Source: Rosa chinensis | Taxonomy: Eukaryota > Streptophyta > Magnoliopsida > Rosales > Rosaceae | NCBI RefSeq assembly: GCF_002994745.2 | Contig: NC_037091.1 | Span: 24,309,789 to 24,373,788 of the forward strand | Direction: 5' to 3' | DNA: 64,000 nucleotides | Part shown: positions 1-12,087 of the stretch, in pieces | How positions within the stretch are numbered: the first letter of the stretch is position 1 | How the letters are laid out: the number at the start of each line of letters is the position of its first letter | Notes under the pieces: model-generated | What the model saw: only the letters and a program-made list of their open reading frames with translations | Told to the model about the DNA's origin: nothing | The model's database searches: none | Position numbers and translations under genes: made by a program

Positions 1-608
1 AGGATTCCCTTCAAGCAAAGAGGGAAGCTAATGAGATAACAAGTACAGATAATTCACTTAATAAAAGTACAGATCCTATCATCACAGTTGACAGGACCCG
101 CCCCGGATTTCACCCCGAAATCCGGAGTGGCCCTGCGGGGCCCACCTTAGTGATAACTCTATCGAGAACTGGTCGAGTCACCCCTAAAGTGGACTACCCA
201 AAACAGTAACCCACAATAGATCAGAGCCAAACAAAGAAGTGCGGAAGCTATTCGTCAACTATGCCTCGAACCACGTACGCACGACCTCAACTAATAACGC
301 CTGCAAACTGGGCATTAGAAACCGAAAGGCCCAGGGGAAAGTACATAAAAACGTTAGCGTGAGTGGACAAAAATAAACAAATTAACAAGAAAAAGATTTC
401 ATACTTTCCCACATTTATTTCTTAAAAAAACTCCCGATGCATGCAACATTTATAAAACGTATGTCTTTAAAACTCGGAGGCTCGTGAAAACATACCAGTC
501 CCCGCTGGCTAAAAGAATCGGACTAGCCCCGCTAGTCAAGTAACAAATAGTAGAATATGGGGAAGGGACGTCACCATACGGGTAAAGGAGCCTTTTAGGC
601 TCAACCTA

Positions 609-792
609 CCCTCGACTACCACTCACACATAGATTGTGTGTGGAGGAGAACTAATAACCTCGACTGCCACCCACGTGAGGAGGAGAATAAATCACCTCGA
701 CTGCCACTCACAAACACAAAGTAAGTGAGGAGGAGAATAAGCTACCTCAACTGCCACTCACAAACGCAAAGTAAGTGAGGAGGAGACCTAAT
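609..792. repeat. Tandem repeat inside the solo LTR
   Basis: Four diverged units, each containing CTCGACTGCCACTCAC followed by GTGAGGAGGAGA, are spaced about 45-60 bp apart. They lie in the 3' part of the minus-oriented LTR. Variable tandem arrays of this kind are common in plant LTRs. Confidence 0.7.
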
Positions 793-2202
793 CGAATGAC
801 CCGAGTATGGTGAGGAAATCATTCAAAATCCATAAAATCCGAAAGGCTTTCCCAATATCTCACGAGAAAACAAATAAATATTCCAATTACGTGACCCCGC
901 ACGCCAAATACTCTCAAATTCAGAACCAAACCCGGAAATTAGTACGAGCACAAATTCCTTCGGAAAAATCTCATTTCCAATAATATTCCAGAATATCTCT
1001 AACTTGACTACTAAATATAATATGTAATCCAAAAATCATCTCGGTAAAATAAGTCGTCGAAAAATCTCGTAAATCATATTTCCAAATAATAATCATATAT
1101 TCCAAAACCAATTCCGAAAGTCATACCGAAATAAATCATAATTAAATTCCAAAAATCAATTCATATGCTCGGAAAGTGATAGGTTAATTAAATAGAACGT
1201 ACTTTAGTAAATGCATGCATCAATTATTTAAAAAAAAACAAAAGTCCACTCACAGTACTATTGGGCGACCACGCAAACGAGTTCCTTCATCGAGCAATAG
1301 CTCGGTACGTCGTCCTGTACACAATTATGTTTCCGTAAACGGCAATCCGATAAAATAAATACGAACCTAAACGAAACTTGAAAATCCCTATCTCCAATAC
1401 TTCTCAAATTCCACCCAAATCTCTTCCACAACACTACTTCCTCAATTTATATATTCCACAATGAAAACGAGGGAAATCCGACGGCCGGATTTCCCACAAT
1501 TCCATCACAAAACTCCAATTTCGGAAATTCACAAACAATTCCAAACTCCTCCAAAATTCACCAAACTTCACATACAAGCTCTACAACAATATACAATTTA
1601 ATGGGCCAAAAACTGAAATTAAAACACTGCCATATAAGCCTCCACGCGCCACCAACAGTGGCAGCGCGTGGGCCCCACGCGCCGGCGGCCACCACCTCCG
1701 ATGGCCACCAAACTCCGGCACTAGCATCAACACAACAAGCCCAACCAACTTCCAAACTACAACATCATCCAATTTTACCTCGAAGTGGCCGAATCAAGCC
1801 GGTGAAGGAAAGCCCCGAAGCTCCAAGAACCCTAGAAATGAAAAATTGTCAATTCGACTTCTACAATACAAATTGGAATGAACCAGCTTAGGGGAAATGA
1901 TCACCATCAAAAACCGAACCTTCGATGCTAACCTAGTGGCCAGAGGTGGCCGGAATGGCCGGAAATCGGCGAAACCCCAAAACTGCAACCGGAGCAAACC
2001 TTGCTTCGATCCGAGCTTTTCCGGCCAAATCGTCGAATACTAAGGGCACCAGCGTGACCAGGGGGAGGAGGCGACCTTGTGGTGGCCGGCTTTCTGCCGG
2101 GTGATGGCCGGACGGCGGCCAATCGAAGGGAAGAAGAAGAATCCGAAAGGGAAAGAAGAGAGGTCGGGGGAGAGGAGAGAGAAGAAATGGAAATCTACCA
2201 CA

Positions 2203-2230
2203 GTAACTTTCTATATATATAGAAAGTTAC
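2203..2230 (-). promoter_or_regulatory. 28-bp perfect palindrome with TATA core in the solo LTR
   Basis: The sequence runs GTAACTTTC, then a TATATATA core, then GAAAGTTAC, and is a perfect inverted repeat. On the minus strand it sits just upstream of a CT-rich leader, where an LTR core promoter would be expected. The promoter role is inferred from position and TATA content only. Confidence 0.45.
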
Positions 2231-2489
2231 CATGAACAGTAACATTCACATTTTCGATTATAACTTTCGCATACGAGCTCCGATTTTTACGTACCACATA
2301 TGCACGCGCTCGGTTTAACGTTCTCTACAACTTTCATGAAGAACATTTTCTCAAATTTTGACCCGAACAAAAAGTCAACTTTTAGGGCCACTAAAAGTAT
2401 CGAAACAAAGTAAAAAGTGAAAGTAATTGTCGTTTACCGTCCAAATGACTAGTAAACTGGTAAATTGAGGTACGGGACGTTACAACAGT

Positions 2490-4619
2490 TCTAGTGCAAA
2501 CAAGTCATAAGCGAACCACCAGATGCTAGGATCAAATGAACTGCCCCTAGTTTCTGGTTCCACAAGTTGAGGATCAGGGAATACTTGCATGGATGCCCGC
2601 GGTTTACTGCGGGAATTATTGTTATATGTTATTGGAATAATGAATACGATTGATCTTATAAACATTACATAGCATAATCTTTATGTAAACCTACTAAGAA
2701 AAACATTGAATATCAAATGTTTTTGTTGAAACTTACAGATATGGTTTGATTTGAACTTATTGGTTCGGGTGGAGAAATTGAGTCTCAGCCTCATCCTGTT
2801 TTACCTGTCTTCATAGTAGCCTTCGAGATTAGATAGACCTATTTTTTAGCTGCATGATTAAAACATGTTATATGAATTTCTAGCAGAATCAATAACTTCC
2901 AATCAAACTTAAATCTGTAAATTCTCCAGAATCAATAACTTGTTCTAGTCGAGTGTTTCAATTCTCCATGTTCTCAGTCGAATGTTTTTACAAAATAGCA
3001 ATTTAGAAGACCAAAAAAAAAAAAGCCTCCAGATACATTAACAAACAAAGAAATAGGCAGAACCAATCTAAAAAAATTACATGTTAGTTTCTAGCTTATA
3101 ACAGCCATTTGATTGTACACTTATAGACCAACACTCATTGAAATAATCTGTTACGTTATAAAAGAAATTATACTTTAAAATATGCTTCATCCTAATCCAG
3201 AATGTTACAAAATCATCAATCTTATCATCAATTATGTAGTAGACTAACCCTTTCAAAAGTTAAAGATAGATTACCATCATCATGTATAGAGACACCACCC
3301 TTCCAAAACAAAAAGAACAAACAGTTATACCAATTACATTTTCTTGCACTATGTACTGTTGTCAACAAATATCAAAATATACAACCACATTTCTAACATT
3401 GAAGTAGTTGAGTTATTAATTGAAATGGAATTGATATGAAACTATAGTTTTGTCAGTCATGAGTAAATAGAGAACATATCTCAGTCAAACAGCACCACAT
3501 AGAATTAAATTTACCCAATGTCTAAAAAGAATACTCTGTTACATTCTTAATGCTTGATATCTTTGACCAATGCTACCACTAAATCACCAATAAAACCTTC
3601 TCTGGCCAATCTCAATAGATCCAAATACTTAAATTCAAAGTTATGTCCATCAGCAAGGGCCAATTTCTATCTCTACTTGGAGCTTTATATTACTTTGTCG
3701 ATCATGATCTCTCAGCATGGTAGTACGTTACCAAAATGTAGATTACTATTACTAATTTGAGGTATAATATATATGCAACCGATAACCATAACACATTCAA
3801 ATCTGTATTCATTTTTCCTTACTTCTCTGTTTCTTTCTATTTCACTATAAGAGAGCTACTATGGTATATGAACCTGAATGACACTTACAAAGTCACAACA
3901 TGCACATACAAAGATATAGGTAAAGAAGAATACCCGTGAACAAAGCACTACTAATTCAAGAGAAAGTTTTGGGCAATCCTTAGCTATGAGATTCCTTTCC
4001 TAATCCATTTCTGCAAGTTTATTGAGGTTCTCTTCCTCGTTCATATTTTTCCTTTCCAAAGATCAAACACTAATAAGAAATGCACATGTACCCACATAAT
4101 CAAATCCCACTTTAAGCAAAAGAAAAAACACAGACCTGCATACCAAATCAACCAAAGTTCAGCACTCTAACGCATTTTGAGGCATAATTTTTAAAAATCA
4201 TGACAAATAACACATATGTGTGCATATGCAAAACCAATAACAATGAGCAAGGCACTATCCTAACCCACTTACCCTTCAAATAAAGTAAAACGTACAATAT
4301 CCAGATTATGTAATCACTCCCTTTAGTCAACACTATTCCTGCAAATAGGACAAGTATAAACACATAGCAAAAGGTTGGAACATAAATAAGCATGCAAAGT
4401 AAAAAGAGCAAGAGATAACAATTATGACACACTATACCTCAAGAGAAAGACAACCGCATCAAGCAAACAAAGAACAACAATCCAAAAATTAGAGGAAAAA
4501 GCAATACTACCACCTCCCATTCCTGTCCATTCAAATCCCTAGCAAATGCAGACTATATCATGTTACTACAATGAAAACAAAAAACTGAAAGAACACACAG
4601 ACGAAATAGTTTTACAATT

Positions 4620-4666
<47 letters not shown>

Positions 4667-5400
4667 ACAAAAGAACGCACAGACAAAAGAGCTAACACAG
4701 TTAATATTATCCCTCAACTACCACTGTTATTACTTTGTATAATCCTTCATATAATTGCAAAACAAAAAGGAATCAAGGTTGCCCGAAGAGAAAGCATTCC
4801 ATGTCAAACAAGATTCCACTTACAAATCAATTAATACCCAAAATAAGTTCTCATACTTAGAAATTGGTAAAGGAAGCAATCTAAAGCAGTCAATCCCAAT
4901 ACATACCAGATTAAAATCTAAGCTATGGGAAGGTTTTGTCTTCTCTACCTCAAGCCTTAGTTCAGCGGCTAATAAAGCCAATCAATAGCTACAGTAAATC
5001 AATTCCAATTGCTAACACCCTTTTCAGCAAATCGAGCCACCTAAATCAAATTTACAGCAAATCACATCCCAATTTCTTGAATGGTTAAACTAGAACAATT
5101 GGGTTTAAGAAGAGAGGCAAATTGAACTTACTAGAGGCAGCAGTAAGCAAAGAAGAATTTCATATTCTTAGGAAGTGAATAGCCATGAGATGACTTCTCT
5201 GTTTTCTTTTGAGCTATTATAGATTTAGTATTTTGGCTTGCAGAGAAGATATCAGTATGTCTAGAAGAGTAGAGAAAAAGGAGAAGGACTGAGGTGTATG
5301 GTCATAATATACTTTACGAAACGAACTTGATGGATGGAAGAGAGTAAACAACATGTTTTCATCTAGATAGATGGATGGATGCTTCTAAAGCCCAAATGAG
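2490..5400. other. AT-rich interior of the CACTA fragment, no gene seen
   Basis: The stretch is intron-like and AT-rich, with no open frame over 100 codons on either strand. A short minus-strand frame at about 2485-2620 reads like an exon (Pro-Asp-Pro and Trp-Trp-Phe motifs) and ends where the solo LTR inserted. It could be a last exon of the aspartic-protease fragment upstream on the same strand, but I do not recognise it firmly. Confidence 0.4.
4624..4665. repeat. (TC)n microsatellite
   Basis: About 21 uninterrupted CT dinucleotides in an otherwise AT-rich stretch. Confidence 0.95.
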
Positions 5401-5499
5401 ATATTTATAAAAAATAATCAATATACAACTACACAAGCACACACAATTCGAACACACACACAAAACAAGAAGGATCGAACAAATAATTCAATAAAGCAG

Positions 5500-6195
5500 C
5501 CTAAATAAAAATTGAGGTCATCAAACTGCAGTAAAGCCTTCCCAGATAAAATGCTAGGAACAGATATCTTCTCCATACCAAGACCAAACAAACCATTAGA
5601 GCAGCAACATCTAGGAATGAACCACTTTGCACCTGTCCACAACTTCAAAATTCAAAATGCCCTTTTAGCTGAATTTATGAGATTTTAATACAAAATGAAC
5701 AAAAGTTGGTTCCAAAGGTCACATTTTCTTGTGAACCCTTAATAAGAATCCACATAATCAAACCGAAAATACCCCCAAAATACTAATGACATTCTCATTA
5801 ACACTACTTCAAACCCAACAATTCCATTATCTAATTAGCAATAGATACAAGTTTTCTTCACATTAACAGAATTGACGAAAGAAAAAGAACCTAACTTAAA
5901 CTTACAAGAGCATAAGCAATTCCTTCACAAGGCACCCAAAACATGTCACTCCCGCTATCAAGCGCCACCATAAACTTCATTCGAGGCGTCCCCAATTGCA
6001 CCGTCGTATAGCAAACTACCCAAAACAAAACATCAAATCAAATCCCTAATTTTCAAGAATCCCAAAATTTAAAAATGGAATCTTTGAGAAAATGAAACTA
6101 AAAGTGGAAACTTTGAGAGAAGAAAAACGTACTATCCCAAAGAGGTGATCTGAAAAGTGGAGTTGTCGTCGTTGGATTCGATGAGCTTGCGGCCG
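5500..6195 (-). pseudogene. Captured aspartic protease (pepsin-like, A1) exons, broken
   Basis: Three minus-strand blocks match plant A1 aspartic proteases in order. Near 6140-6195 a block ends STFQITSLG. At 5906-6015 an exon reads YTTVQLGTP...VALDSGSDMFWVPC, with the first catalytic Asp in DSGS, and is bounded by an AG acceptor and a GTAAGT donor. At about 5500-5645 a block reads CGQVQSGSFLDVAA, then shifts frame by one lost base, then continues NGLFGLGMEKISVPSILS. The retained introns show that genomic DNA, not cDNA, was copied. The frameshift, the missing rest of the gene and the position inside a CACTA element make it a non-functional fragment. Resemblance to extracellular or GPI-type plant aspartic proteases is from family knowledge. 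Confidence 0.75.
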
Positions 6196-6934
6196 CGGAG
6201 GAGGCGGTCGAGTAGGCGAGTTTGGGGTAGTACTCAAAGCTGTGATTAGGTTTTCAAAAACAATCAAAATCGCGAAACACAATCGGAAATTTCAGAAATT
6301 GGAGAACTAAAGGGTCGAAATTAGACCTTCATCTGCGACTTTGATAGCTTTCTCGAACTCCAGTTGGTTCTATTTCGCACTAGAGTCTTCTCTCTCTGCT
6401 TCAATCATTGCCTGAGTGGGTTTGCAAGTAGTTTGCCGATTTTTTCCTTCTTTGTTTCTCTCCTTACTTCTGCAAATTACATGTTGTGCCTTGTTGTATC
6501 GGAGGTTGAAGTAAGAAAAACCCACTGAGAGTGAAAGTGAGGGCGAGATTGAGAGATCAGCGAGGGTGAGGGGGTGAGGGGGATTGATGGTGAGAGCAAT
6601 GGTGAGTCATGAGTGAGGGAGAGGCTAAGAGCGATTTGGGAGGGAGAGTGACCTAAATTTTTAGCCAAGGAGGGAACACGGGTTTTTCAGGCCATGTTTT
6701 GAGTGGAAAAAAATTAAAGTAAATTAATTTTTGTTTGTTTTTTTCTCTTTTTCAGACAACAGATGTCCTTATTAGTGTTGTCTGAAATCTCTCAAATTTA
6801 CGAAAGGACAATGTGTTGGCTGAGTAGAGGTGAGACAACAGGTTTTAAAATTATGTCGTCTGACTAACTCAGACGACAGCAAAAACTCATGTGTCTTCTG
6901 ATGACTGTCGTGAGATTAAGTTATTCTAGTAGTG

Positions 6935-7857
6935 TCGAAGCCGAGTTCCGATAGTGACCTACACAATTTAGTGTATCAATTTAAAATCCTATCAATGTAG
7001 TAAAAATAAGTAGAGATCGTTCTCAACCGGGGATTATGACCTAATTAATTCCTAAAAATGAAACATTAGCAAAACAAATTAAAGAATATATATACATACT
7101 ATTTACGAAAATAAGAAGGGGGATTTAAGATTTTATTCTAATTTAACAACTAAGTAAATATATACATATGTGACACATCAAAACACATAATCAAGTAGAA
7201 TTAAATGAATGGAACGAAATTAGATAGAATTAACTACTATTAACACGTTGGCAAGGTTTCAAACATCAAATCATGAATTAAATATGTCTAAGCATAGAAT
7301 CAATCAAGAACAAAGATGAACGCATGCAAAGTTCTTTTTACTTCCCTTAATTAAATTAACTAAATGAACGCAGCATAGTTAACCCTATTAATCATGCAAT
7401 TATTAGTGGTAGCTAATCACTAACAAAAACACTTTCAACGAATTAAGAATCATGGAAGTTTGATCAATTCAAGTTAAGAACACAAGTTAGAACGCTAATC
7501 AAACATGCAAGACTCATTGTTAATTTACCTAAGTAATTTTAGGTTTTCCACCGAAATTATTAAAGCCTAGAACGCTAGCACCTTAATATGGATTCAATTA
7601 CAGTTCATCAATCTAAGTATGATCCATAGATAAATTAACACATAACAATTGGGATTGAAGCTCGAAATTAACAATCATGCAAGACATATATGAAATCGCA
7701 ATTTATCAATTTGAAAACCTAAAACATGCTTCATAGTATTTGAAAACTACATATCTAAAATCAGTCTTTCATCCACCATAGAAATCGTAAATCATCAATC
7801 CAAGAAAGAAAACCAAAATTGAAATTTATATAAACCCGAAATAACTTTCTTATACAA
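6935..7857. other. AT-rich spacer between CACTA end and TIR element
   Basis: I see no gene, RNA or clear repeat here. The sequence is AT-rich with many short direct words and no open frame worth calling. Confidence 0.5.
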
Positions 7858-8092
7858 ACACACTATATATCTCTATCTCTTCAATTTTGTGGTAGTGCAA
7901 AGCTTAAAGTAGAAATATTTTTTGTACACTTCAAATGCTTGCCTTTTTTGGGTATAAATCTATAGATCTATAGCATTTTTGTTTATTGGAAAATTATAGT
8001 GACTTGATTAATGTTATTATCTTGAAGTTCTTTTGCTCTTGTTAGTTATAAGTCCTTTAGCTTGGTTCAGGACTTCTTGTTCTCTATCGTTC

Positions 8093-8206
8093 TTTTTTTT
8101 TTTTTTTTAATTTAAAGAGGATCAAAGGATTTCATTCTTATCCTCATGGTGACTCGAACCCATGACCTGGATCTTAGGTAGTGGGTGCTCTAACCACTGA
8201 GCTAAA
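8093..8206 (-). mobile_element. tRNA-derived SINE
   Basis: On the minus strand the element starts with a tRNA-like A box, TAGCTCAGTGGTTAGAGCAC (8185-8204), followed by a B box, GGTTCGAGTCACC (8148-8160), then a non-tRNA body and an A-rich tail (poly-T at 8093-8108 on plus). These are the RNA polymerase III internal promoter boxes of a SINE. The related sequences at about 16990 and 39960 lack it, so it inserted into this copy only. It cannot fold as a full tRNA because the acceptor and anticodon parts are missing. Confidence 0.8.
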
Positions 8207-8876
8207 AAAACTTAAGTTTCTTCTTAAAATGAAAAAAGGAAAAAAAATGATTTCATTATATAAGAAGATTAGGATAGTCATTTTACTCTCAACTCTTGCA
8301 ATTATTTTAGGACCAAATTCAGTTTGCCCCCTCAAACTTTGGGGCAAACATCAGTTTGGTCCCTGACCTTTTTTTAATCATGATCATCCCTGCACTTCTA
8401 ATTTCCATCAGCCAAGTCCAAATTTCAAATTTGGGTTCAAACATGACATCAGAAGCTGAGTTGGCATCGACATAGTTGCCCACAAAAAGGGCAAAATAGA
8501 CATTTTAACAATAAAAGGATTTTAAAAATTAAAAAATATTTCGGACGATACTTTAAACCGCTTCAAAAAAAAAATCATCTTCAATCTCCTCCTCTCCCAG
8601 ACGACCCAAAATCCCAGCACCGTCTCCACCTCCATTCTCCGTAGTTCCCAATTCAGAATTACCCGCTGCTAATCAAAAAGCCCTGAAATGCACCTCATAA
8701 CCTGACCCTTGAAAAGGACTTTGAAGAAGAATTGAAGAGGATCAAGGTGGTGTTGAACAATCATCTGGGGAAGAAGGTGAATGTGAAGGGAGACGAGAAA
8801 GACACCATCGGCTTCGTGGTTGTGGTTGGATCTGAACAACCCGGATACTACCCATAGACAGAAGAGAGAGACGAAA

Positions 8877-9047
8877 GAAGGAGTTCACCGCCAATAACTC
8901 CTCTGGGTCGACCTGAAAGCACAACTCATTAAGCTCCTGAATCGGAGTTAGCACTAGTTCAAACTCGAAACTCAGCTCCAGTAGCTTAACAAACTCACAT
9001 ATTCGGTTCCCGGTGGAGAAAAGCGATGCCGCCATAGAGTTCCCAGA
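8877..9047 (-). pseudogene. Captured GRAS transcription factor fragment (SCL4/SCL7-like)
   Basis: The minus-strand frame reads MAASLFSTGNRICEFVKLL and then FEFELVLTPIQELNELCF and VDPEELLAVN. This matches the middle of the GRAS domain in the SCL4/SCL7 group, where a conserved FEF-x-LTPIQEL stretch precedes an aliphatic LAVN motif. Only about 55 residues are present and the match stops on both sides. It lies in the interior of the long-TIR element beside the gypsy insertion point. The subgroup name rests on recalled family motifs, so GRAS is firmer than SCL4/7. No function is expected. Confidence 0.6.
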
Positions 9048-9142
9048 GACGAAGCGGGAATACCGGAGATCCAAATTTTACTGGGTTTTTCAGTGGACCA
9101 GGTAGCAAAAGCTTGCAATAGAACGACATATTGGAGTTCTAC

Positions 9143-11685
9143 TGTGATGCCCCAAAAATTCGTATTTATTTTCCGAGGATTTTCTTGAATCTAATTTATG
9201 GTTATTGGACGGTTTTGTAGCTCGTGGATGGAGCAGAAGTGTTTCGAACGAATTTTTATTCGAAAAGTGTGGATTTAGGGGGGGGTTCAAGGTTGAATCT
9301 TTATACGCCGAGAATCTCCAGAAACTTCCTTCATGAAAGTCATAGATCACGTAGATACGAGTTCGTGGACATGCTGAACACAAAAATCGGAGTTCGTATA
9401 AGAAAGTTATGAGCATTTGAAGTTTTGGGAAAGTTTTATAAATAGGAGTTTCCGTTTCCGAAAACTCTGAAAATCCTCCATTCTCTCTCCTGTTTTTCGA
9501 CTGACCCGACTCGGCTATTCCGGTGGTCTCCAGCCTTGAACTCCCTGTGGTGGCCTCTAACGGCGATTCTCCTCCAGGGCGGCGTTGCAAGGCGGCATAG
9601 ATTGAGGTATTCGGACTCAGTCGGAAAACGTAGCTCCGGCGACGGCACGACTTCAAGCTTTCTATTTTGAGTTCGTAGGAGCTTCCCTGATCGATCTATG
9701 GTGTTTGTTTGGATTGATTCATATCGGAATCGGATCAACTCAAGGTGAACCGTTCACGGTGGCTTGTGGCCGCTATAGGCGGCAATCTAGGCCGAGTTGG
9801 CTTGAACCCCAGGTATTAAAGTTGATCTATTTGATGTTCTTGACATTTTGGACGGTTGGATTAATCTAGTTTTGAGTTTTGTCCGGTGCTGGTTGGAGTA
9901 GTTGCACCGCCGACTATGGTGGTGTTTTGGCAGCCTTCCGGCCATGTAAAGGATAGTTTCTTGTATTATATATCTTCTACTAGTCGATACGAGCATTTTG
10001 ATATATAATATGCAATTTTTGGAGATCGTATGAATATATTGTGATTTTTACGGTTTCGGACCGTTTGATGATTCGATCCGTGAGGATTTGAGCATCCGAT
10101 CAACTTGTGATCTTGACATATCGATCGTAGAAGTATTCTAGAGACATTGGGTGGTCTCGGATGTGGTTTTGCATCAATTGGTCTCACTTTGGGAATTTTA
10201 GTTCGATTTAGGGTTTCGAACGTTATTCCTTATGTTTCATTGACTGAATCAAGGCTGTACTTTCCTTAGGTGCTCCACAGAGTGCGTTCTGTAAGTAGTC
10301 TAGTGGTGTGAAGAGGCAGCGGCAATTTCAAGGTGAGTAATCTCACAAGGTTCATTTACGAATGGAATTACCTTTATCGTTTTGAGAGTTATTAATTTAA
10401 CTGCAAACTATAGTTGGTATTAATAGGCACTCCTGAGCAGATGACTACGTGTATATATATGTGAAATATATATGTTTTGGTGGATTTGTGGATTTGTGGA
10501 TTTATGGAAACAATATTCATGAATGATGTTTTTTATTGTTTTGGGTTGTGGCTTTTCGGAAAACAAATTGTTGTGAAATGATGATTTCTATTGTTTTGAA
10601 AAGTGTTGAGATTTGTGTAACATTTTGGGTCCATTGCGACTCCTTTAAATGTTTTATTCCGAGGGACTGTGCGGCCCGAGGATTTAATTTCACAAGTTGA
10701 CTTTTGGCAGTATATCGTAAGGTTGAACCTTGGCTGAGGTGACAGGTTACGATATATTCAGTTACAGCTCTAGTCTGTCTGCTAGCGTAATTAATGGGGT
10801 AACGGTGCGAGGTTATATCTAGCTCATGAATTTGTTTTTTAAGGAACAAGGTGTGAGTTGCTTCCTTATATACAATTTGTAGGAAATCAAGGTGTGAGTT
10901 GCTTTCCTTATTTCGTGATTTGAATAGGAAATCAAGGTGTGAGTTGCTTTCCTTATTTCGTGATTTGAATAAGAAAACAAGGAGTGAGTTGCTTTCCTTA
11001 TTTCGTTATTTGAATAGGAAATCAAGGTGTGAGTTGCTTTCCTTATTCGTGATTTGAATAGGAAATCAAGGTGTGAGTTGCTTTCCTTATTTCGTGATTT
11101 GAGTAAGAAATCAAGGTGTGAGTTGCTTTCCTTATTTTGTGATTTGAATAAGAAAACAAGGCGTGAGTTGCTTTCTTTGTTGGTATTTAAGGAATCAAAA
11201 TATGAGTTGTTTTCCTTTATTTTGGTGTGAGTTGTTTTGTGGTGGTTCTGAGTTACTCATACGGGCTTGCAAAAGCTTTCCTGGTTTGTTGTGTGACAAT
11301 CCGGTGCACCATTCAAACAATGTAAGGTTAATCCTGCAGGTTAGGATAATCGTGACTGAAGCTAAGGTAGCGCCTTTGCAGCTTTACGATAGGAAGCCAT
11401 TTTTGTGACTTTACCGTTGATAAGGACTTCTGTTGTGTAGTTAACTCTGAGGAGCATTTACGTTTTATTTTGTGTTGACAATTTAATTTGTAAGCTTATG
11501 TAATATATGACTCTGTACGTGGAGTGGGTCAATATTGACACAGTGGGTTCAGGGTATCAATATGTAATTGGTTTAAAAGGGAAAAAGTTTCTAGCTATTT
11601 TGTATTGATGGCTGAACGATCATGCATATATAAGTATGAGATTGTATGTCGATTTTTATTTGTGTTAAAAATAAGGAGCGTGACA
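9143..11685 (+). repeat. 5' LTR of the Tekay-like element
   Basis: It starts TGTGATGCCCC and ends GAGCGTGACA. It is about 140 bp shorter than the 3' LTR, which has extra sequence at about 14085-14250. It contains a 45-bp tandem array (10847-11180). Many short frames within the GC-rich part (9430-9740) are byproducts, not genes. Confidence 0.85.
10847..11180. repeat. 45-bp tandem array in the 5' LTR
   Basis: About seven units of a roughly 45-bp sequence with the core AAGGTGTGAGTTGCTTTCCTT followed by TTCGTGATTTGAAT. Each unit has short inverted ends (AGGAAA and TTTCCT) that could form a small hairpin. Confidence 0.85.
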
Positions 11686-11688
11686 GTT

Positions 11689-11700
11689 TGGTATCAGAGC
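11689..11700 (+). promoter_or_regulatory. Primer binding site (tRNA-iMet type)
   Basis: TGGTATCAGAGC begins three bases after the 5' LTR end and is complementary to the 3' end of plant initiator methionine tRNA, the usual primer of Ty3/gypsy Del-type and Ty1/copia elements. Confidence 0.9.
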
Positions 11701-12087
11701 GTAAGGTACATATTTGGTTATAATATGTACTACTCAAGTGATGGCCCGTCTGCAGCGGATCCCCATCTGATGCTCTTCAGTATTGATATAATTATCGGGT
11801 ATGTAGGAGTGTTGGTTGTGAGTTTGAGTGTAGAATCGTCAGAGCATTGGTCTGCTCTGTTAGTGAAGTTGTGAACTTAAGTGTAGGTTCTTTGAGTTGC
11901 TGTCTTTTGAGGAATGAGAACCTTTGGATTGAACTCTGTTTCGTGAAGTGATAAGGATTGTTTTCATGTAAAACTGTATTCTTTCGTACGGGCGTAGTTA
12001 TTTGATTTTTGAAGTCATGTTGTTTGACATATACTTGTGTTTGAAGATTTTGCAAGTATTAATTAAGGGTGTTATGCTTCTTGGGTG

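Larger units (their letters stand above)
89..2484 (-). mobile_element. Solo LTR of a retrotransposon (2.4 kb)
   Basis: Read on the minus strand the element begins TGTAACGTCCCGTACC and ends GGGTCCTGTCA, giving the TG...CA ends of an LTR. It is bounded by a perfect 5-bp target duplication, ACAGT, at 84-88 and 2485-2489. There is no internal domain, primer binding site or second LTR, so it is a solo LTR left by recombination between two LTRs. The unusual length and the GC-rich leader-like part near 1930-2160 recall long gypsy-type LTRs, but the family cannot be fixed without internal sequence. Small open frames inside it are not genes. Confidence 0.85.
1..6934. mobile_element. Right-hand part of a CACTA (En/Spm) transposon, left end outside the window
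   Basis: The right boundary is seen at 6924-6934, where the sequence ends in TTCTAGTAGTG, the complement of the CACTACTAGAA terminus also found intact at 20874. Just inside it (about 6756-6910) are repeated short motifs such as CAGACAACAG and CAGACGACAG in both orientations, as expected of CACTA subterminal repeats. No matching left terminus with a compatible 3-bp duplication is visible, so the element probably began upstream of the window. It is interrupted by a solo LTR (89-2484) and carries aspartic-protease exons at about 5500-6200. No transposase is visible, so it looks non-autonomous. The assignment of 2490-5400 to this element is inference. Confidence 0.55.

Noticed and set aside
3945..3960. 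CACTACTAATTC as the left end of the first CACTA element
   Set aside because: The terminus deviates after eight bases, the flank AAG does not match TCG at the right end, and no subterminal repeats follow.
8148..8204. tRNA gene
   Set aside because: A and B boxes are present, but there is no acceptor stem or anticodon loop, and an A-rich tail follows; it is a SINE head.
9436..9738. GC-rich open frames in the 5' LTR (also 13889-14452 in the 3' LTR)
   Set aside because: They are inside LTRs, differ between the two LTR copies by indels and match no protein family.
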